A DNA stretch of 64,000 nt from Mugil cephalus (GCF_022458985.1 NC_061781.1:19561001-19625000); one strand, 5' to 3'; counted from the first letter of the stretch, positions 25,847 through 40,796 are shown. Numbers and translations: made by a program. Notes: generated by a model not told the origin, from the sequence alone.

Positions 25847-27788
25847 CTCCCTATTTTTATTGCATTTATGCTATTGCATTTCTGTGCATGTTCCGTACCC
25901 AGCAGTGTTTTCTAGCCTTACACTCTAGGGTCCATCTCTTTTGTTGTTGTGTGTTTGGCAATGGGATGCGTATGAAGCCCTTGCAGGAACAGTGGTCCTT
26001 TGTTTGAACCCCGGCACTGTTTCAATGCTGAAAACAGCCCAGCCAGAGGAGACATTTGGTGGTTCGGCCTAAATGAATATCCACTTCTGAGTGACCCATG
26101 TGATGTGCAGTTCAAACCCTGCAATTAATGCTTGCCTTAACTGGTGAGGAAGTCAATTGAATTTACAGAGATCTAATTACCGGCCTCTGTTTCCTACACA
26201 GTTCTCCAAGAGTGTTGTAGATAATCATGTTATATAATTTCCTTTTCTTTTTTTTTTCTTTTTTAAGTCTCAAAATACTTATCTTTTGAATTTCTTCTTT
26301 TGTATTTCTTTTTTTTCCTTTCTTATAAAACAGTAAAAGAACCGCAAAAGCCAGCTTATGAAAATGTAAATCTGCAGGCATGATGAGGGCAAAACATTCA
26401 CTTTCTTCTGATTGCAGCCATCTCCCAACACATGTTACACGGAATCGTTTCAACTGGAGGAAGTCTTGATCTTTCATACATTTAGCCATGAAATATGGAT
26501 TAGGAATGGTGGGGTGATAAATCCAAGATGTGACGTTGAAAAAGCAGAGGTGGGCTAAGATTCAGTGAGTCATCCAGGACCAAATCCCGCTGCAGCAACA
26601 TGATTATCAGCAATGTGCAATGGCATTGTGTACTCTGGAGCCGATCTCTTCATTGGATCGAGATGAGATACTAATGCTGATTTAAATTACAGGTATAATC
26701 AGAGCTGACTGATATTCGACAGTCAGCTTGGCTCCTTCTCCTGTAAGGCCATTATGGAACAAGGACAATTATGTAATAAAGAAATTAAGTAATGGCCTAA
26801 TAGAAAGTAATTGACACTCTCATCAGAGCAGTTGTAGTTCAATTTGGTTCATACTGGATATTGTGTACAGATTTCCACAGTTTGCTTTGAACATGATTTA
26901 ACATGATATTGGTGCACTTTCCCAGGCGGCAGAACCGTTTTGAAGATGAAAGACAACATTTCAGAAAAAAAAAGAAAAAAAGAAAAATCATGCCACTTAA
27001 AGATGCAGCTGGAAGACTTCCCACTCGTGCGTAAAAGAAGATGGATTCTGTATTTTTGAGTATTTTGTTCTCTATTTTCTCTTTCTTACCAAAGAGCAGA
27101 TGCGTCTGTACTTTCACTTCCCAGCTGTGCTCTGATCTTCAAGCGTGGCAGGTTTTCCCGTACAGGACTGAAGCAAGCAACCAACTTCACCCAGGGTGAA
27201 TCTTCGGCTTCATCCTGCTCACTTAGCGGACTAATCCCCCCCCCACCTGGGCAGCCATTGACCTAATCTGAGACGTTCTGTGGGCAGGATGAGGCCTGAT
27301 GGGACAGCATATTAGCGGTATTGATTCCATATTGGATTGGAGAGGGTTTGTCAGGAAGACAGAAGGTGGTGTTTTGTAGGAAATCCAGCCTACAGCAGCT
27401 GTGATCCAGCTGGTAAATCAGCAGATAGCTGCATTGGCATGACCTACCAGCTAAAAAAAAAATAATAAAATCAGCCCTTAAATCTGTTAGAGTTAAATCT
27501 ATTTCTGTAGTTGGGGTCAACAGCTGCCTCCTCAGTCAGGAAACCAGGTTGACTGGCAGAGATTAATAAAGGCCATGGGAGGATTAATGTGCACAACAAA
27601 GTATGATACAGACACAACAGCATTTATCCCTGCTTTGATACAGATAATCAACAGTTTTAATAAAGAAAATGTTTCATCACTTGCTTTGAACTGTATAGCT
27701 TTACGAAAATTTAAATCACATGATTTCTGTTAGAGAATTGTTAAATAATTGTTCAGAAGAGAAGAAAATACTATTGTTTCATATCTGT

Positions 27789-27842
27789 TGGTTCAGTCTG
27801 CAGCCAGTTAGTTTAGCTTTGCATAGAGTAGAGAAAAGGCTT
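27789..27842 (-). repeat. Fish dispersed repeat fragment (GCTAAGCTAAGCTAA type), minus strand
   Basis: The minus strand reads CTCTACTCTATGCAAAGCTA then AACTAACTGGCTGC, a diverged copy of the repeat at 25155 and 36114. Confidence 0.55.
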
Positions 27843-28721
27843 GTTGACCTGTTGCCAGGAGGTAACAAAATATGAGGATGACTCATTAGGTAACGCTTTA
27901 TTATGGTGTAAATTTTTGTTTTTGATGTTGACTGGACCATTTCTAACCCTGAACGTTGGATTGAAACCACTGCAAGGTCAATGCAGGAAATCGCCCAGTC
28001 GCCCATAGAAATGGCCTGAAATTCAGATCCGTTTCATTTCCATTACTAAAAGATATACCTAGAGCTTCCACAGCTTCAGGCATCTTCTGCCATGTTTGTT
28101 TGCCTCTATATCTGGAGCAGTCATTTTGCACTAAATTCCCCACAAACACCTTTTAAATTGGACAAATGCTTTAACGTTATCCAAAAGTAACTTAACTAAA
28201 GCCGACAAACGCTTTTCCTTTAGTCTTTTAAAAGAGGAGAGAAGCACGCTTGGAGCGAATTTAACTTTAATCATGTCCACTACTAGTGAGATCTGAAGGC
28301 TGGAAATAGCCAGTGTGATTCATATGAAGCCATAAAGAGTCAAAGCCCTTGGAAACCAATCAGCGGTTTAGAGAAACATGCTCAGTCTAACATCCTCAAG
28401 TGGCTTGAATTACAATGAGAAGCGGATGTTTATCAAAAACTGCCCGGCTTAGTGGCGTTGTTAATTAAGGAAAGGGATTATTCTCCAAAATAACTTGAAC
28501 GGAGCTACGAGACTGTCTCATCACAGACACTAATATCACAGAAAGAGAATTCATAAATTGCTGGGGGACGTTTTGTTGCATGCTGATTGTTAGACAGCAC
28601 ACGTTGTGAGTATTGTAGCTATTGTGTGGGGACCTTGCACAGAAACCTGTTAATATCTGACTAAAGATTGAAAATTAAACCAAAGTGTGGGTGTACTCTA
28701 CTCTACTCTTAGAAAAATCTA

Positions 28722-29612
28722 AGTCACATCAATATTTGGTGTTACTACTCTTTGCCATCAAACCAGCATCAATCCTTACAGGTACACTTGCACAAAGTCA
28801 GAGATTTTGTAGGGTTGTAGATGCAGTGATCGCCCTTCGAAATCATCAGAACGGGCAGAAACCAGTGGGACCCAGGTACACCCATCTACTGTCTGAAGAA
28901 ATCTGGCAGGAAGTGACCTTCGTGGAAGAGTTGCAGAATCCATCCCTCTGACATGCAAACAAGGCCAAGAGACTCTGCACAACTATGCACAAAACCTAGA
29001 ATTGGTTTGCAGAATAATGGGAGCAGGTTCTCTGAGCTTTTAAGTCAAAATTTGAAATATTTGGCTGTAGCAGAAGGCAGTTTGCTCACTGAAGGTCTGG
29101 GGAGCGCTACAGTAATGAGTGTCTGCAGGTAACAGTGAAGCATGGTGGAGGTTCCTTGCAATTTTGTTGCTGCATTTCTGCAAATGAAGTTGGGATTTTG
29201 GTCTGGATTAATGGTCCTCAATGCTGAGAAATACATGCAGATACTTATCCATCATGTAATGCCATCAGGGAGGCGTATGCTTGGCGCCAAATTTATTCTG
29301 CAGCAGGACAAAGACCCCAAACATACAGCCAAGGTCATTAAGAACTATCTTTAGCTTAAAGAAGAACAAGAAGTCCTGGAAGTGATGGCATGGCCCCCAC
29401 AGAGCCCTGATCTCAACATCATGGAGTGTGTCTGGGATTGGATGAAGAGACAGAAGGATTTGAGGAAGCCTACATCCATTAAAATCTGTGGTTAGTTCTC
29501 CAAGAATGTTTGGAACAACCTACCAGCGGATTTCCTTCAAAAGCTTTGTGCAAGTAGAAGAACTGATGCTGTCTTGAAGGCAAAGGATGATCACACCAAA
29601 TATTGATTTGAT
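28722..29612 (+). mobile_element. Tc1/mariner transposon relic with long terminal inverted repeats
   Basis: 28725-28800 and 29535-29608 are inverted copies (TCAATATTTGGTGT at the left; ACACCAAATATTGA at the right) similar over some 75-80 bases. Between them the plus strand holds decayed transposase: KHGGGS near 29138, then EKYMQILIHHVMPSGRR and ILQQDKDPKHTAK at 29228-29335, then WPPQSPDLNI at 29389-29420 in a shifted register. Stops and frame changes make it inactive. True outer ends may lie slightly beyond these limits. Confidence 0.85.
29142..29354 (+). pseudogene. Tc1 transposase fragment
   Basis: A 70-residue open piece of the catalytic domain, with the QQDKDPKHTAK motif that carries the second catalytic aspartate of the DDE triad. 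It is truncated by a stop just before the tail that encodes WPPQSPDLN. Upstream the family's VMVWG-type stretch is lost. Non-functional. Confidence 0.8.
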
Positions 29613-32600
29613 TTAACTTTCCCTTCTGTTCATTCACCTGCTTAAAAGCTTTGCATAGTACTGTATATAGTTGATGAGCAGGAAACCCTAATCTTTAGAC
29701 CACTCAGTAAAACTATTTAAAAAGTGTTTAATTAAACAAAATCTAAAATAAAAAAAAAAAAATAATAAAATAAAGTTCCGGTTTTCCTCCTCAGCACAAC
29801 ACCGTACATACCACTGAACAAACTTCAACTGATCTCCTCTTATAGTTGGATTTATTTAAGCGGGCTAGGGACAGTAAGTACAGTACATCTTGTACACAAC
29901 CCTTCCATCATTTCTAAAAATAGCCTTCAAGTGGCCGGCTATATTCAAACAGTTAAGGATACAAGAGGCTGATATGAAATGTGTACCACAGCCACAGCGA
30001 CTATCTAAAAGCTTTAAAACTCCAACAGAGACATATTCATCAGTCTTTCCTAAAAGTGTTTTTCACTGAGAGTATATCCACACGTAGCATGCGTGGCACA
30101 GGGATGATCCACTCAGCTCAGACTCCTCATATCTTCTCTTCCTGAGGACATAAAGTATCAGCTCAGGAGAGCATGAAATTGAGTTTAGAGACAAATGGAC
30201 ATAAGTGATGTTTTCATGATAACCTAGAGCAAACACCCAGGCCATTAGCACCTTAACAAGCCAAACACTGACTTATAAGTTCAGCTTTTCTCTTTGCTTT
30301 ATGTACGACTCCGGAGGCCTCACAGGGTTTAATGATGAACAGGGGTAATGGCCAGACTGCAAACAGACAATAAAGGAGAAGGAGGAAATAACCGAGGGGA
30401 ACCGGTGGTCTGAGCATGTTGTTTCCCAACTGTGGAATTTGTGGTCACGTCTATCATGATGAAAGCATTCTGCAAGAGCTTGGCACTGGGATTTCTATTT
30501 ACATTAATTAATATTTGCACCACTGTGTAATCAAGACAGGGCAAACGTGGGGTCATGAATTCCTTCCAGAGTACAATTTGCTTATGCAAAGCCAGACTTT
30601 CACGGAGACTAATGTGAGACAAGGTATGTCGGCTCATATAATATAAAAGACAGCGCAGGAATCACCTTTGCCCCGAAGGTGAGAGGTCTCTCATTAAGCT
30701 CTGCGCGCACTGGAGCCATAGCAAACGTTTTGTATTTATATTGAAGAACTAAGGATATGAGAAGAACAGCCACTGGAATGTCATTTCCTATCTGTGCAGA
30801 GAGCCTACCGAATGTGAATATGAATGACAAGCATTCATCCAAAACAAACAAATTGTCAAATGGTGATTTAGAAGCCAGGGCTCCGGAGGAATCCCTAAAG
30901 GGCGTCCTGTTCCAGCTCCAGCTCCAGCTTCATTCCCTCGGGGGCCGGCAGTCAAGTATGAAGAAGATAGCAGCTGGCGTATCAACGACCCGTACGCCTG
31001 GGACTTCGGGGCTTAAGCCTGAGAAAGTTGAACTCACCCATTTGCAGAGTTCATATTAAATTAGTCAAAGTAAGATAGAAGAAAATCTAAAGAATCAAGC
31101 CAGTGTTAAGTCTTCAGCCTCCATGGATACGCAGCACACTTTTCTTCTGGCTCCTCCCGAGGTCAATTCTTCGACATGTCAGTGGCTGTCAGTAATATTT
31201 CACCCCTAAATTTCCCATTGATGTCCATTTTCTTTCTTTGTATGTACATGGCACATGCACAAAACCTCCTTCAGTCTTGGCGTTGTTAATATCAATATAT
31301 TGACAATGGCTTAGCTCCTCAGTTGTAGCCCGAACAAAACAAGGAGCTTACAGTGCAGGAAATGATGGGTTCCCGAAAGCTATTCACCATACAGTAATTA
31401 CAGCTCTGCAAGGGAGATAATGATGTTGAATGGAGCACAAACAAAAGACTGGACTGACAGCTTCACGTTCTAGTGGTGCTTTTCAGATAAAATATCGCCC
31501 GCTTGCTGCAGTGGCAACAATAAAGCCCCATCTCAACTGGCCTGTCGTCTTTTCAGGATTTTATTTGCTCAGCAGTCATGTGCATCTTCACGAAAAGAGA
31601 CAACGCGAAACTGCAGCGAGAGGCGATTTCATCGAGCCAGGAGATTGCCTGCACAATTAAGCAAAAGGCGAGGATGTATGTTTGCTTTTATCTGCGTGCG
31701 GTGACGTTTTTTCTGAATCCAACCCATCATAGCTCAGTGGATTTTACTGTAAATTCACTGAAGCTAGTTCATAACCATTTTTCACACAAGATTAAACATC
31801 ACTTGCATGTATCAACATAGGAAATCATAGTTTTCATTTACAACATTCTAGCGTTCTGTGTTGCTTCTTTCCGTGGTTGGATCTTTCTGCAAGATAAAGT
31901 GCTAGCATAAAAGAGGTTTATTTTGGTCAGTGCAAGGAAGCTCTTAGCCTCAGGAGGGCAGAAACATATATAGATCCTGAAAATAAAAAAAATGACATGA
32001 AGCGAAACCAGTCATAGGTCAAAAAAAAATACACCTCGAAAGCATCAGTATGAGTTACCGTAGTCTGAGATAAAAAGAAATCAACCACAGTCAACATGCT
32101 AGTGTAGGAGGGAACAACATGTGTGTCTAAAATCACATGCTGTAGACAACTCATCCGTGTCAGGCGGCAGAGTCACGCAAAATGCCGCTTTTGTGTGTGA
32201 CGGACGTCTGCAGCTCTGAAAAGACACGCCGATAAAAATATGCTTCAAACTGATGTGTCATCAGTCTGATTTTTAGAAGCCATCAAAGAAATGTTCCACA
32301 CAAAGTCAAGGCTTTGAAAAAAAAAATAAAAAATAAAACTGCCTTCACATTCTGACACGGACAAACTCGATCAAACTCTGGTGGAAGAGATTCCTTGGAT
32401 CAGAGAAAGGAAAGAAATACGATCTTATCTGTCTCTTTATTCAATGATAAATTAAAGAAAGATATTTTAGTCATATTATTTCACCACATTATCTGAGCAC
32501 AGCTGTAGGGATATCCCTACGAGCAGGTCTAGTTGAAACAGGACTGAGACTTTTTAAGTAAAAAAGAAGAAAGAAAGTAAAAACAGAGTAAAAACAGTGG

Positions 32601-35600
32601 AGGGGTTGTGTTGTTCTTGCTTAGGAGCCTTCACACCATCATCTACTGACCATCTGCAAATTTGCAAATGCGATATCAAAACTTTTGGCAGCTCTGAAGT
32701 CCTAAAAGGCCCAGACATTACCTAATCTATTTTTTTGCTATTTGATTTACATTGAAAGCTGCTTTTTCATAGAGGCTATGCATTGACGTCACTCTCGCCT
32801 CGTGGAGTGGCAAAGACACAGTGAAATGTATCAGCAAATACAGTGAGACTGGGAAAAATGTGGGTTATCAGATCAAATTAAGGACAGTTGGACTCGACAA
32901 TGATCCATACGAACTAGTATGGAATTGGAAAAGTGGATTAACCTCAGTTTCAGTTTAAGTTAGTTTTCAGGGATCAGCAACCCTCAACACTCAAAGAGCC
33001 ATTTGGATCCGTTTCCCACAGAAAAGAAAACACTGGGAGCCAAAAAAAAAAACCCCTTTGACACCTAAAATGAAGATAACACTGCATATATCGTTTTCAC
33101 CTCTATGCTAGGCCTATAGTGTGTTGCATTTAGGAAATGAAATAACTGTTACAGAGAAAAAGAAATTGCATTTATGCATACATAACAGGGATTAATCCAC
33201 GGTTGTCTTACCTGAGGTCGAAAATAGCGCGCTGCACCTGCCGGCGGGTGTCGGCATTTGTGACGTATATTTTGAGCGACAAAAAATTAAATATATTTTA
33301 TTTTAATGTTACAAGATCATCATCAATTCAAATTTAGATTTATATTTTAAAAAAAAATAATGCACTAAAATAAAAATACATTTGAAATAAATACTCGACA
33401 GCAACTAGTAAATGAGCTGCAATGCACTGTGGGAGTTCAGTGTTTTTTTTTTGGGTTGATGTTACTACCACGAGTGTGGTGTGATATAATATCAGACGTT
33501 AAAGGATGACGAGGAGCGATCACAAATATTCCATTTATTGTTTTATTATTTATTGTTGGAACTGAAATAGTTACTGTCGGTCGTAAATACGCCAAAACAA
33601 CTACACAGACAAACTTATCTGACAGCCCTCTAACTTAAGAAGTAACTTATGACAACAGCATAAATTAATATGAATATGAATAAATATGAACCAAAACGCT
33701 GTTTTTTTATAATGCAGTGATCCATTTACTTCTCTTTTCTTTGGCAGCTGGAGATATCCATAAAAATATATCTCGGACTGCTTTTTAAATCTGTTGGTGC
33801 AGTCAGCCGCACATTTTTAAAAATTAATTTTACAATTTAGACTGTATTAAAGCCTATGATTCAAACTAATGCTCAACTGTCACTTTTTGCCATAACCATT
33901 CACTGTCAGTGACGTCACTTGCACACCATCTGTTTTTAATGACTTCCCCTTATTTGTCTTTGTGTTGACAGTGTGTCTTTATTTAGAGGATGTGATTATA
34001 CATCACTCTGGTTAACTTTAACTGTTTTTAAATGTGCTTCAATGCAAGTGGTTAATTTTTGCTAAGTCAATAATTGTTATTGTCTGAGTTTTAGACATCC
34101 AGCTACGGAGCAACATTATCATTCCCTCTGAGTTGTGTCTAATTTTCACTCTGCTTTGTTTGTTTTTGGCCTCTATCAACACCTGAGGGAAATATCTCAG
34201 TGTTTAGCTGTTAAATGCTGCGTTACTTTCCCCTATTAGTCGCGTCAGCCTGTTGCTTGGCACTGAGTGAATAGTGTGCAGTAGGTTTCTGGAGTTTTTT
34301 TCACTGAAATCAGTGAGTCAGAATACTTTGTAAATCCTCCATGGAAATGAAAAAAAAAAAAACAGTCAGATATTATGCTATGACAGCAAAAAGAATCAAA
34401 AGGGTAAAGCTACAAGCCAGGCATCAAACAACGACCTGAAAATTGCCATTAAAGCAGCAGATGCTGGTGATAATTCTCTTCCGGTCGATCTCTACCAGAG
34501 ATGCACTTCACATTGTCCCTGTGGCATTTGATGATAAAAGATTATTAATTACAGTCGTTTTAAGGTTTGGCCCGACTCTCTCGGTCTCTGTGCCAGCCAT
34601 GTCCGTGGCTCTTTATCCAAATTTTTAATTCAGTTTAGTAATCAGAGTTATAAAACATGACCTGCTGCATTATTATCTGGGCTGTCAAAACCTGGCAACC
34701 AAATTGTCTGAACACAGTATATGCCATTACATAACCTGCATAACAGACTGTTCTGTCTAAAGTGGTTGGAGTTCCACAAAAGTTCCTATTTTAGTCCAAA
34801 TAAAGGAAAGGATTAAAACAAAGCACAGATGAGCGGTTAAGATATTATATTTTAAAAGCCTTGTTATTCAAAACACACGAACGGGTTTTGCAAACACAAC
34901 ATGAATCGTGTTGGAAATTCACGAAACCTGCACAATGCGAAGTGTGTAAAGGATTTATTCTCCTCGTTTGAACTAAAAAGGAAAGACACTGACATTAAAT
35001 GTTTTCCTGTCTGTGTGTGTTAATCAGGCCGTTCCAGCCTCAGGTCGGCTTCAGGCTATCCAGAGGATTTACCGAGTTGCCCATATGGCTACTCAGAGAA
35101 TGAAAGAGAGAGGGGAACAAAGCTGCTACGTCCACCGGTGAATGAGCGGCACTCATGCACAGTCACAGACACTCGCCACATCTCCCCAAGGTTTGTAGAG
35201 TGTAACGCTGTCCTGAGATGAATTTAACAGGCTCTCTTTTGTCGGTCGTGCCCCATTTGTGTGTGCATAACCACACACAAATTTTGACATAAACCGTCCT
35301 TGCAATCGTCCTATGAAGCAGATGTTTAATGGGTTTTTAAAGGCGGACTTTCTGAAGGACAAAACATATTTTATATCTCTAATCTAACTATGCATGCGAC
35401 AAGCAAGTGGTCTCTCTGTAAGAGTTTTAAAAGGTATGTACACCCTCGACGGGGCAATATAAACAAATTAAGCCTGCACCCTTACAGATAATTAGATTTC
35501 CTTCTTCCTGTGTTCACCAGTCATGCATCATGTTCTTCTGGCTGTACTGTCGTTGTTATTCTTAAACTGTTTCATTCACTAAAGTTTGAGGTCTCACTCA

Positions 35601-36113
35601 AGGCCTCTTTCTCATTTGCTCACTGAGAATCCAATTTCCTTCTCATGCTTCATTAAGGTTTGGAATAACAAACACACTATTTCAGTTCCTTTGCGATTAT
35701 GATGAGTCATAAAATGACACCAGCAGCTTCACATTTGAATAGTAAAATGTCCAACTCCCGCACATGTGTTTTCACTTACTTCTTAAAAGCTTCAACCTGA
35801 AAATTGGTTGAATACATTACAGTAAACAGCGAGACTAATTGTCAACATATCTGTGATTGGAGAGGACCTTTAGAGCAACGGTTTGCCATTTATATTCATT
35901 GTCTTGACCAGTCTGTCCATTTCACACCAAGCAAAGTAGCTTATCTTAGCAAGATGAAACAGCGAGAAAGCTCGTCTAGGTTTATGCCAAGGTAATAAAA
36001 TCAAGCCATCAACACTTTATTTTTTATGTGATTCGTGTGGAGAAAAGTCTGAGCGTACCAACAAGTGTCTTTGGGTAACTTAAACAAACGAGAGGTTCAG
36101 ATATTTTTTTTTC
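29613..36113. other. Intergenic, no gene seen
   Basis: No coding exon is recognised. 32975-33450 (GGATCAGCAACCCTCAACAC, AAAGAGCCATTTGGATCC, then a GC-rich CTGCACCTGCCGGCGGG core in AT-rich arms) resembles a hAT-type fish element, at low confidence. 30700-31060 includes a CCAGCTC triple repeat near 30915. Confidence 0.4.
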
Positions 36114-36160
36114 CAGTGTCTATGCTAAGCTAAGCTAAACGGCTGCACGTTGTTGCTACC
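36114..36160 (+). repeat. Fish dispersed repeat fragment (GCTAAGCTAAGCTAA type)
   Basis: CCAGTGTCTATGCTAAGCTA then AGCTAAACGGCTGC is the clearest of three copies in the window. Confidence 0.6.
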
Positions 36161-39100
36161 TAGACACCTGTTGCATTTTGCATGTTTGCATGACAAGAAA
36201 TAGCCAGAGGAGGAACATGTGTAAATGTATTGTAACTGAATTGAATAGTTTTCTTCTGTCTAAGGGAATGTTTGAGGAAAATGTTAGCTGGTCGTTAGCC
36301 TGTTGCTAGAAGCCAGTGGTTGCATCACAGGGCATCCTCACATCTTGTAGCAGATTTCATGCATACTTCACTGTCCATGTCATGATCACAAGCCTGTGAG
36401 TTGCATTTGAAGGCAGCAAAGGTTCAAAGCAGCATCAATTGTGTCATTCAACTCGCACAAAAAGTCAAAGTAGTATTTTAAAACAGATGTTTTTAAGACA
36501 GACTGTAGAAAAAAACCTCAATGGCAAACTTTATCAGCTGTGGCTTGAGGTTAATGACTCAGGGGGTCATGTGACCAGTCCTTTTGAAGTTCATTTTCCT
36601 CAAAGTGAAGTCTCCAGTGACGAGAATTCAAGAGAATTATGGGATATTACAATATGTGACAGCTCATTCACAAAACACCTTTCAATAGAAACCATGTACA
36701 AAGCACCGAAATTTTAGAAATATCACTTTTATTCAACAGGTGATATTTTCCCCATTTGCAACTGTATCATAATCAGCAAACGTGAAAATGACCTTTAAGT
36801 TTCACCAGCTAATGTCAGCATTACGGTGGGCGGGATGTTGCGGGGGTTGGCCGGCACAAACACAACCTCCCCTGTCTGTCCTTGTAGCAGTGTGCGGAGT
36901 CCGAACCTCAAAATGAATCACCTGACATCAAATAAAGGGTAGATTTGTGACTGCGCCATCGTTTCTTTCAAGTTTTCTTCTGATAAATTTCTAATTAACT
37001 TCAGTCCCGGGTGACAGGCGAGGGAGGACAAGTGAGGGGACAGAGACGGGGTGAATGTGGCAAGGTGACAGGCAACGAAATGTACTGCGCCAGGCTTCAG
37101 TCACACGCCTGTCTTCCTTTTCGGGATAACGGCTGAACAGATGCAGCAGAGTGCAATGTTAATGCTGTTTAGATGAATACTGCTGCAGCATCAGGCGGCT
37201 CCAAACAGAACGTGCAAGTTGAGTATTATTTCTTACGTGTGGATAAATTTAATAGATGATAGTTTGCCAAATTATCGCCCTCCTTCATTCTTTTTCTCTT
37301 GCTCAAAGAACACAAAAACACTGGATAAAGAGTCACTTAACTGAGGATCAGTATTCCTGCTCATGCTGCAGCTATAGGACTGAAACAGGATGAATTAATA
37401 TGGGGACAGAAGACTTGGTCCCCTGTCACCCCAGGCATAATGCAGTCTCAAGCATATCAGGGTGCCCCAGCTGTGACCATGAAGTCTTATCATTTTAGAG
37501 CCATGTAACACTTTCTCTGCGCTCCTTTTTCTGTTTCACACCAACTTCAATTCAAAAGCAATTCAAATGACACTTTATCCTTCCACAGTCACGATGTGGA
37601 AGTAGCAAAAATAAACCCCGTGTTCTTTAGGGCCACAGCGAGAAATCACACAGGTTTGCGTGCAGGGGACGAAATATAAAGAAAAGCTGTATTTTGTTTT
37701 CCTCACTTAGATGAGTAATGCTCTTGGTTGTTGGACCGTTTCCACACAGAGACACTGTTATTCAGAAAACGTAGGGGGAAAAAAACACCCTCCTTTGTCA
37801 GTACAGTAACAGTAGAGCAGAAGAAAGGACAGGGATCCTCGTAGTGAGTCACGTTTAATGATCACATAGGAAAAAACTACCCTGGTGAATGCGTCGTATT
37901 TTCTTAAGACCACTTTAAGACCTGTAGTGATCAGACAGATCCCGTCTTATTAAAAAAAAAAAAGATTTAAAAAAAAGACCCCCTTGTCTATAAGGTTGCG
38001 TTTCTTTCAAATGAGCTTTGCCCTTTTGTGTGTCAGGGATTAGAGTCAGCATTTGTAATGAAGACAAGTAGGGATCTAGGCTGATCATTTCCTCACTGAA
38101 CAAAAGGTCACAGATCAATAATCCCTATTCAAGTTTAGAAACTGTGTTCATGTCGGCGGAACAGAGGTGGTAATCTGTTGGTAATCAGCAAAACAGCCAC
38201 CTGTGCCATGCATGAAGGACACTCAACTGATAAGTATGGATAATATCATTAATATGTCATATTCACTAGAGGTGACACAGAAATGCAACAATACTGTACC
38301 CGATAATGCTTTGCCTGGCTATATACATAAGCCTAATGCACACATGAGTTAATGCTGTGCATTGAAGAAAAAATGCAAGGGTGGTTTCAAGATACAGAAT
38401 TAAAATAAGGTTTGTGGATTAGATGCTACTGAGAAAATATCTATACAATCATTCAAAACTGAAATGCACCTTCAAGGTATTGGACACTTAAAATGTAAAT
38501 TACATTTATACCACATTCACTTTCACCGACAAATATTTGCAAATTATTTCCACTGGTTGCAGACAGTCCTGTAATTAAACAAATCTAGCACAGTCATCAT
38601 TTAACCCACAGAGCTATAATTGCCAACTTAACCACAGCTTCCAATAATCAATGTTAATTACTGTAAAGGTTGTCTTTTCACTGTCGTGTGATCTGTGTTT
38701 GTGAGACCGCTGCCTCTCTGTAATTCATTAATTTCCCGCACCTGTTTCAGGTTAAAGATTCTCCACTGAGAATTTAAAGCCGCGCCACCGTGAAAGAAGA
38801 ATAGCCTCAGATGTTGACGCGCTGGGAGTTTTACTTAAAGCACCCTTTTCGTTTAATCCTCGCAGTTAATTCAACGTGTGACAGCACTTTGCGCTATATG
38901 CACGGTGCCTGCAAGCCATGGCAACAGGTCTGTTGAGACAGTGTCTGCAATTACACGACTAATTATAGCATCAGTTCAAGCTGCAGGTGAATAAGTGCCT
39001 GATGGTTTCGCTAAAGTGTGAAAAGCGCTCCTTCTAAATGGCAAATGGCAAGAGGTGCTGCTCGTTTGTGTCCTTAAACTGTCTGTAATCGCAGGTTAGA

Positions 39101-40484
39101 AGTGTGTCAAACTGAGTGATAAATAGAAATAGATAATCCTGGTCTGGAGCCACCTAGGCCACCAATACTCAGAGCCATCCACAAATGTTGGTAGAACATT
39201 AAGAGTTTGGAAACCAAACAACAAAATAGTTTTACATGGGGCATTGAGTGCATTAAATTCTAAGCAGAGCATCTCTTCTTCTGAGTAATGTAATGTTAAA
39301 TGACATGCTCAATAGTTACAACCGCTCTCAACCAGATGCAGATGAAAGAGCAAAAAAAATCTTAGATTGCAGTGCCCCCTACAGGACAGTATAAGATATA
39401 CATAAATCCCCCCCAAAAATAAAACCCACAAAAAATGACTGTGAGATTGAAATGGAGCACAATTATTGGATTTACTAAAAAGATGCTATGGTCCGGTCTC
39501 GAAGAAGAAAAAATACACTGAAAAGAAAGTGAGCTGACTGATGATTCACTTTTTGATGGAGGTTAGAGCAGACCCACGTTAGCTCTTAGATATTTAACAG
39601 ACTGTATTATTCCAAGCAGCCAAGCTTCCTGTTTCTGTTTATGCCCCAGCACACACACACACACACACACACTTGATTCTCCACGCCAGAGCTGTCTATA
39701 AAGGTGTGTTTTGGCCTTGAGTCTGGAAGAACAAGATGTGATACCTATTCTGGAAGGTTTTATATTTCTCATATATTTCTCAGACACTCATCTCTGCTCT
39801 GCAACATTCAGGATTAAAATCTCTCTCCCACAAGAGCGCAGGGTAAAATCTAAAAAAAAAAAAAGAAAAAGGAATTTGAGATGTCTGCCTCCAGGGTCTG
39901 CTTGTGCTTCAACTCAAGAATACAGAGGCAATTTATGGCGGGTCTAACTTTTTCTACAGTATATAGCTTGAATTGAGCTCATTTCCATTTATAAGAATCC
40001 ATTTACGGGAAATAAGGACAATTTCTTAGCTAGTCGTTTGAATGCAATCGGGAGCTGTAGACTGAACAATCAGAAGTGTTCCTTCTTTTTATGAATATTC
40101 AGTATATGTTTATGCAGATATGATTTCCGTGAAACAGCCAGAATGACAGAATACATTAGGAAAATAGCCTATCAAAGTATAATCAAATGTAATGCATGCG
40201 GACTGAATAAAATATGCATGACAAATTGGCTTTGGAGAACACAGAGCAGGCAGGTCCTCTGAACCTTAGCACAAAAGCTCATTGAAATTCCTTTCATTAT
40301 GACTGTGGCACTACAGAGAAACAGAGAATGAGAGGGAGAGAAAGATGAGTATAATGATTTCTGATTACAGGGGCAGGAAAAGCCTTGCATCATATACTGG
40401 AATATCATTACACAGAATTATGAAATTTCCCTGCAGAAAAACAAAACAAAAACAAATCACCACACATGACGAGCATTTAGTCAT
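36161..40484. other. Intergenic, no gene seen
   Basis: No exon recognised. A (CA)n microsatellite lies at 39649-39672. 38640-38960 is non-repetitive by eye with several TAAT and GATTA words, so it could be a conserved non-coding element; this cannot be tested here. Confidence 0.4.
39649..39672. repeat. (CA)n microsatellite
   Basis: About twelve uninterrupted CA units. Confidence 0.95.
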
Positions 40485-40490
40485 TTTATT
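40485..40490 (-). terminator. Distal poly(A) signal of lmo7
   Basis: AATAAA on the minus strand, about 625 bases past the lmo7 stop. Competes with the proximal signal at 40791-40796. Confidence 0.45.
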
Positions 40491-40790
40491 TACAATATTA
40501 CTGTATCCTCAATGTCATCATTCCATCGTTCATCACTTAGCAAGTGCTATCCAAGCAGACATTTGTTTTCTTAAATATAAGCCTAATAATTTTAATTACT
40601 TCTCCCCATTACAAACGAAAAAGGCACGTAGACATGATAAGAATAGCATGGTCGACAAACACGTTAATACCACAAAATACAGTGGGAAAAAGAAGCATGA
40701 TAAAGAGGAGATTAAACTGCAGGTTCTCTCTCATTATCTATAAAATCTTTATAAGTGAAGGTCAGAAGAAGGATTTTCTCCTGGAATCAT

Positions 40791-40796
40791 TTTATT
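40791..40796 (-). terminator. Proximal poly(A) signal of lmo7
   Basis: AATAAA on the minus strand, about 320 bases past the lmo7 stop codon. Confidence 0.5.

Noticed and set aside
25900..26130. tRNA-like GTTTGAACCCCGG and GTTCAAACCCTGC motifs
   Set aside because: B-box-like words without a matching A box or foldable cloverleaf; at best a degraded SINE.
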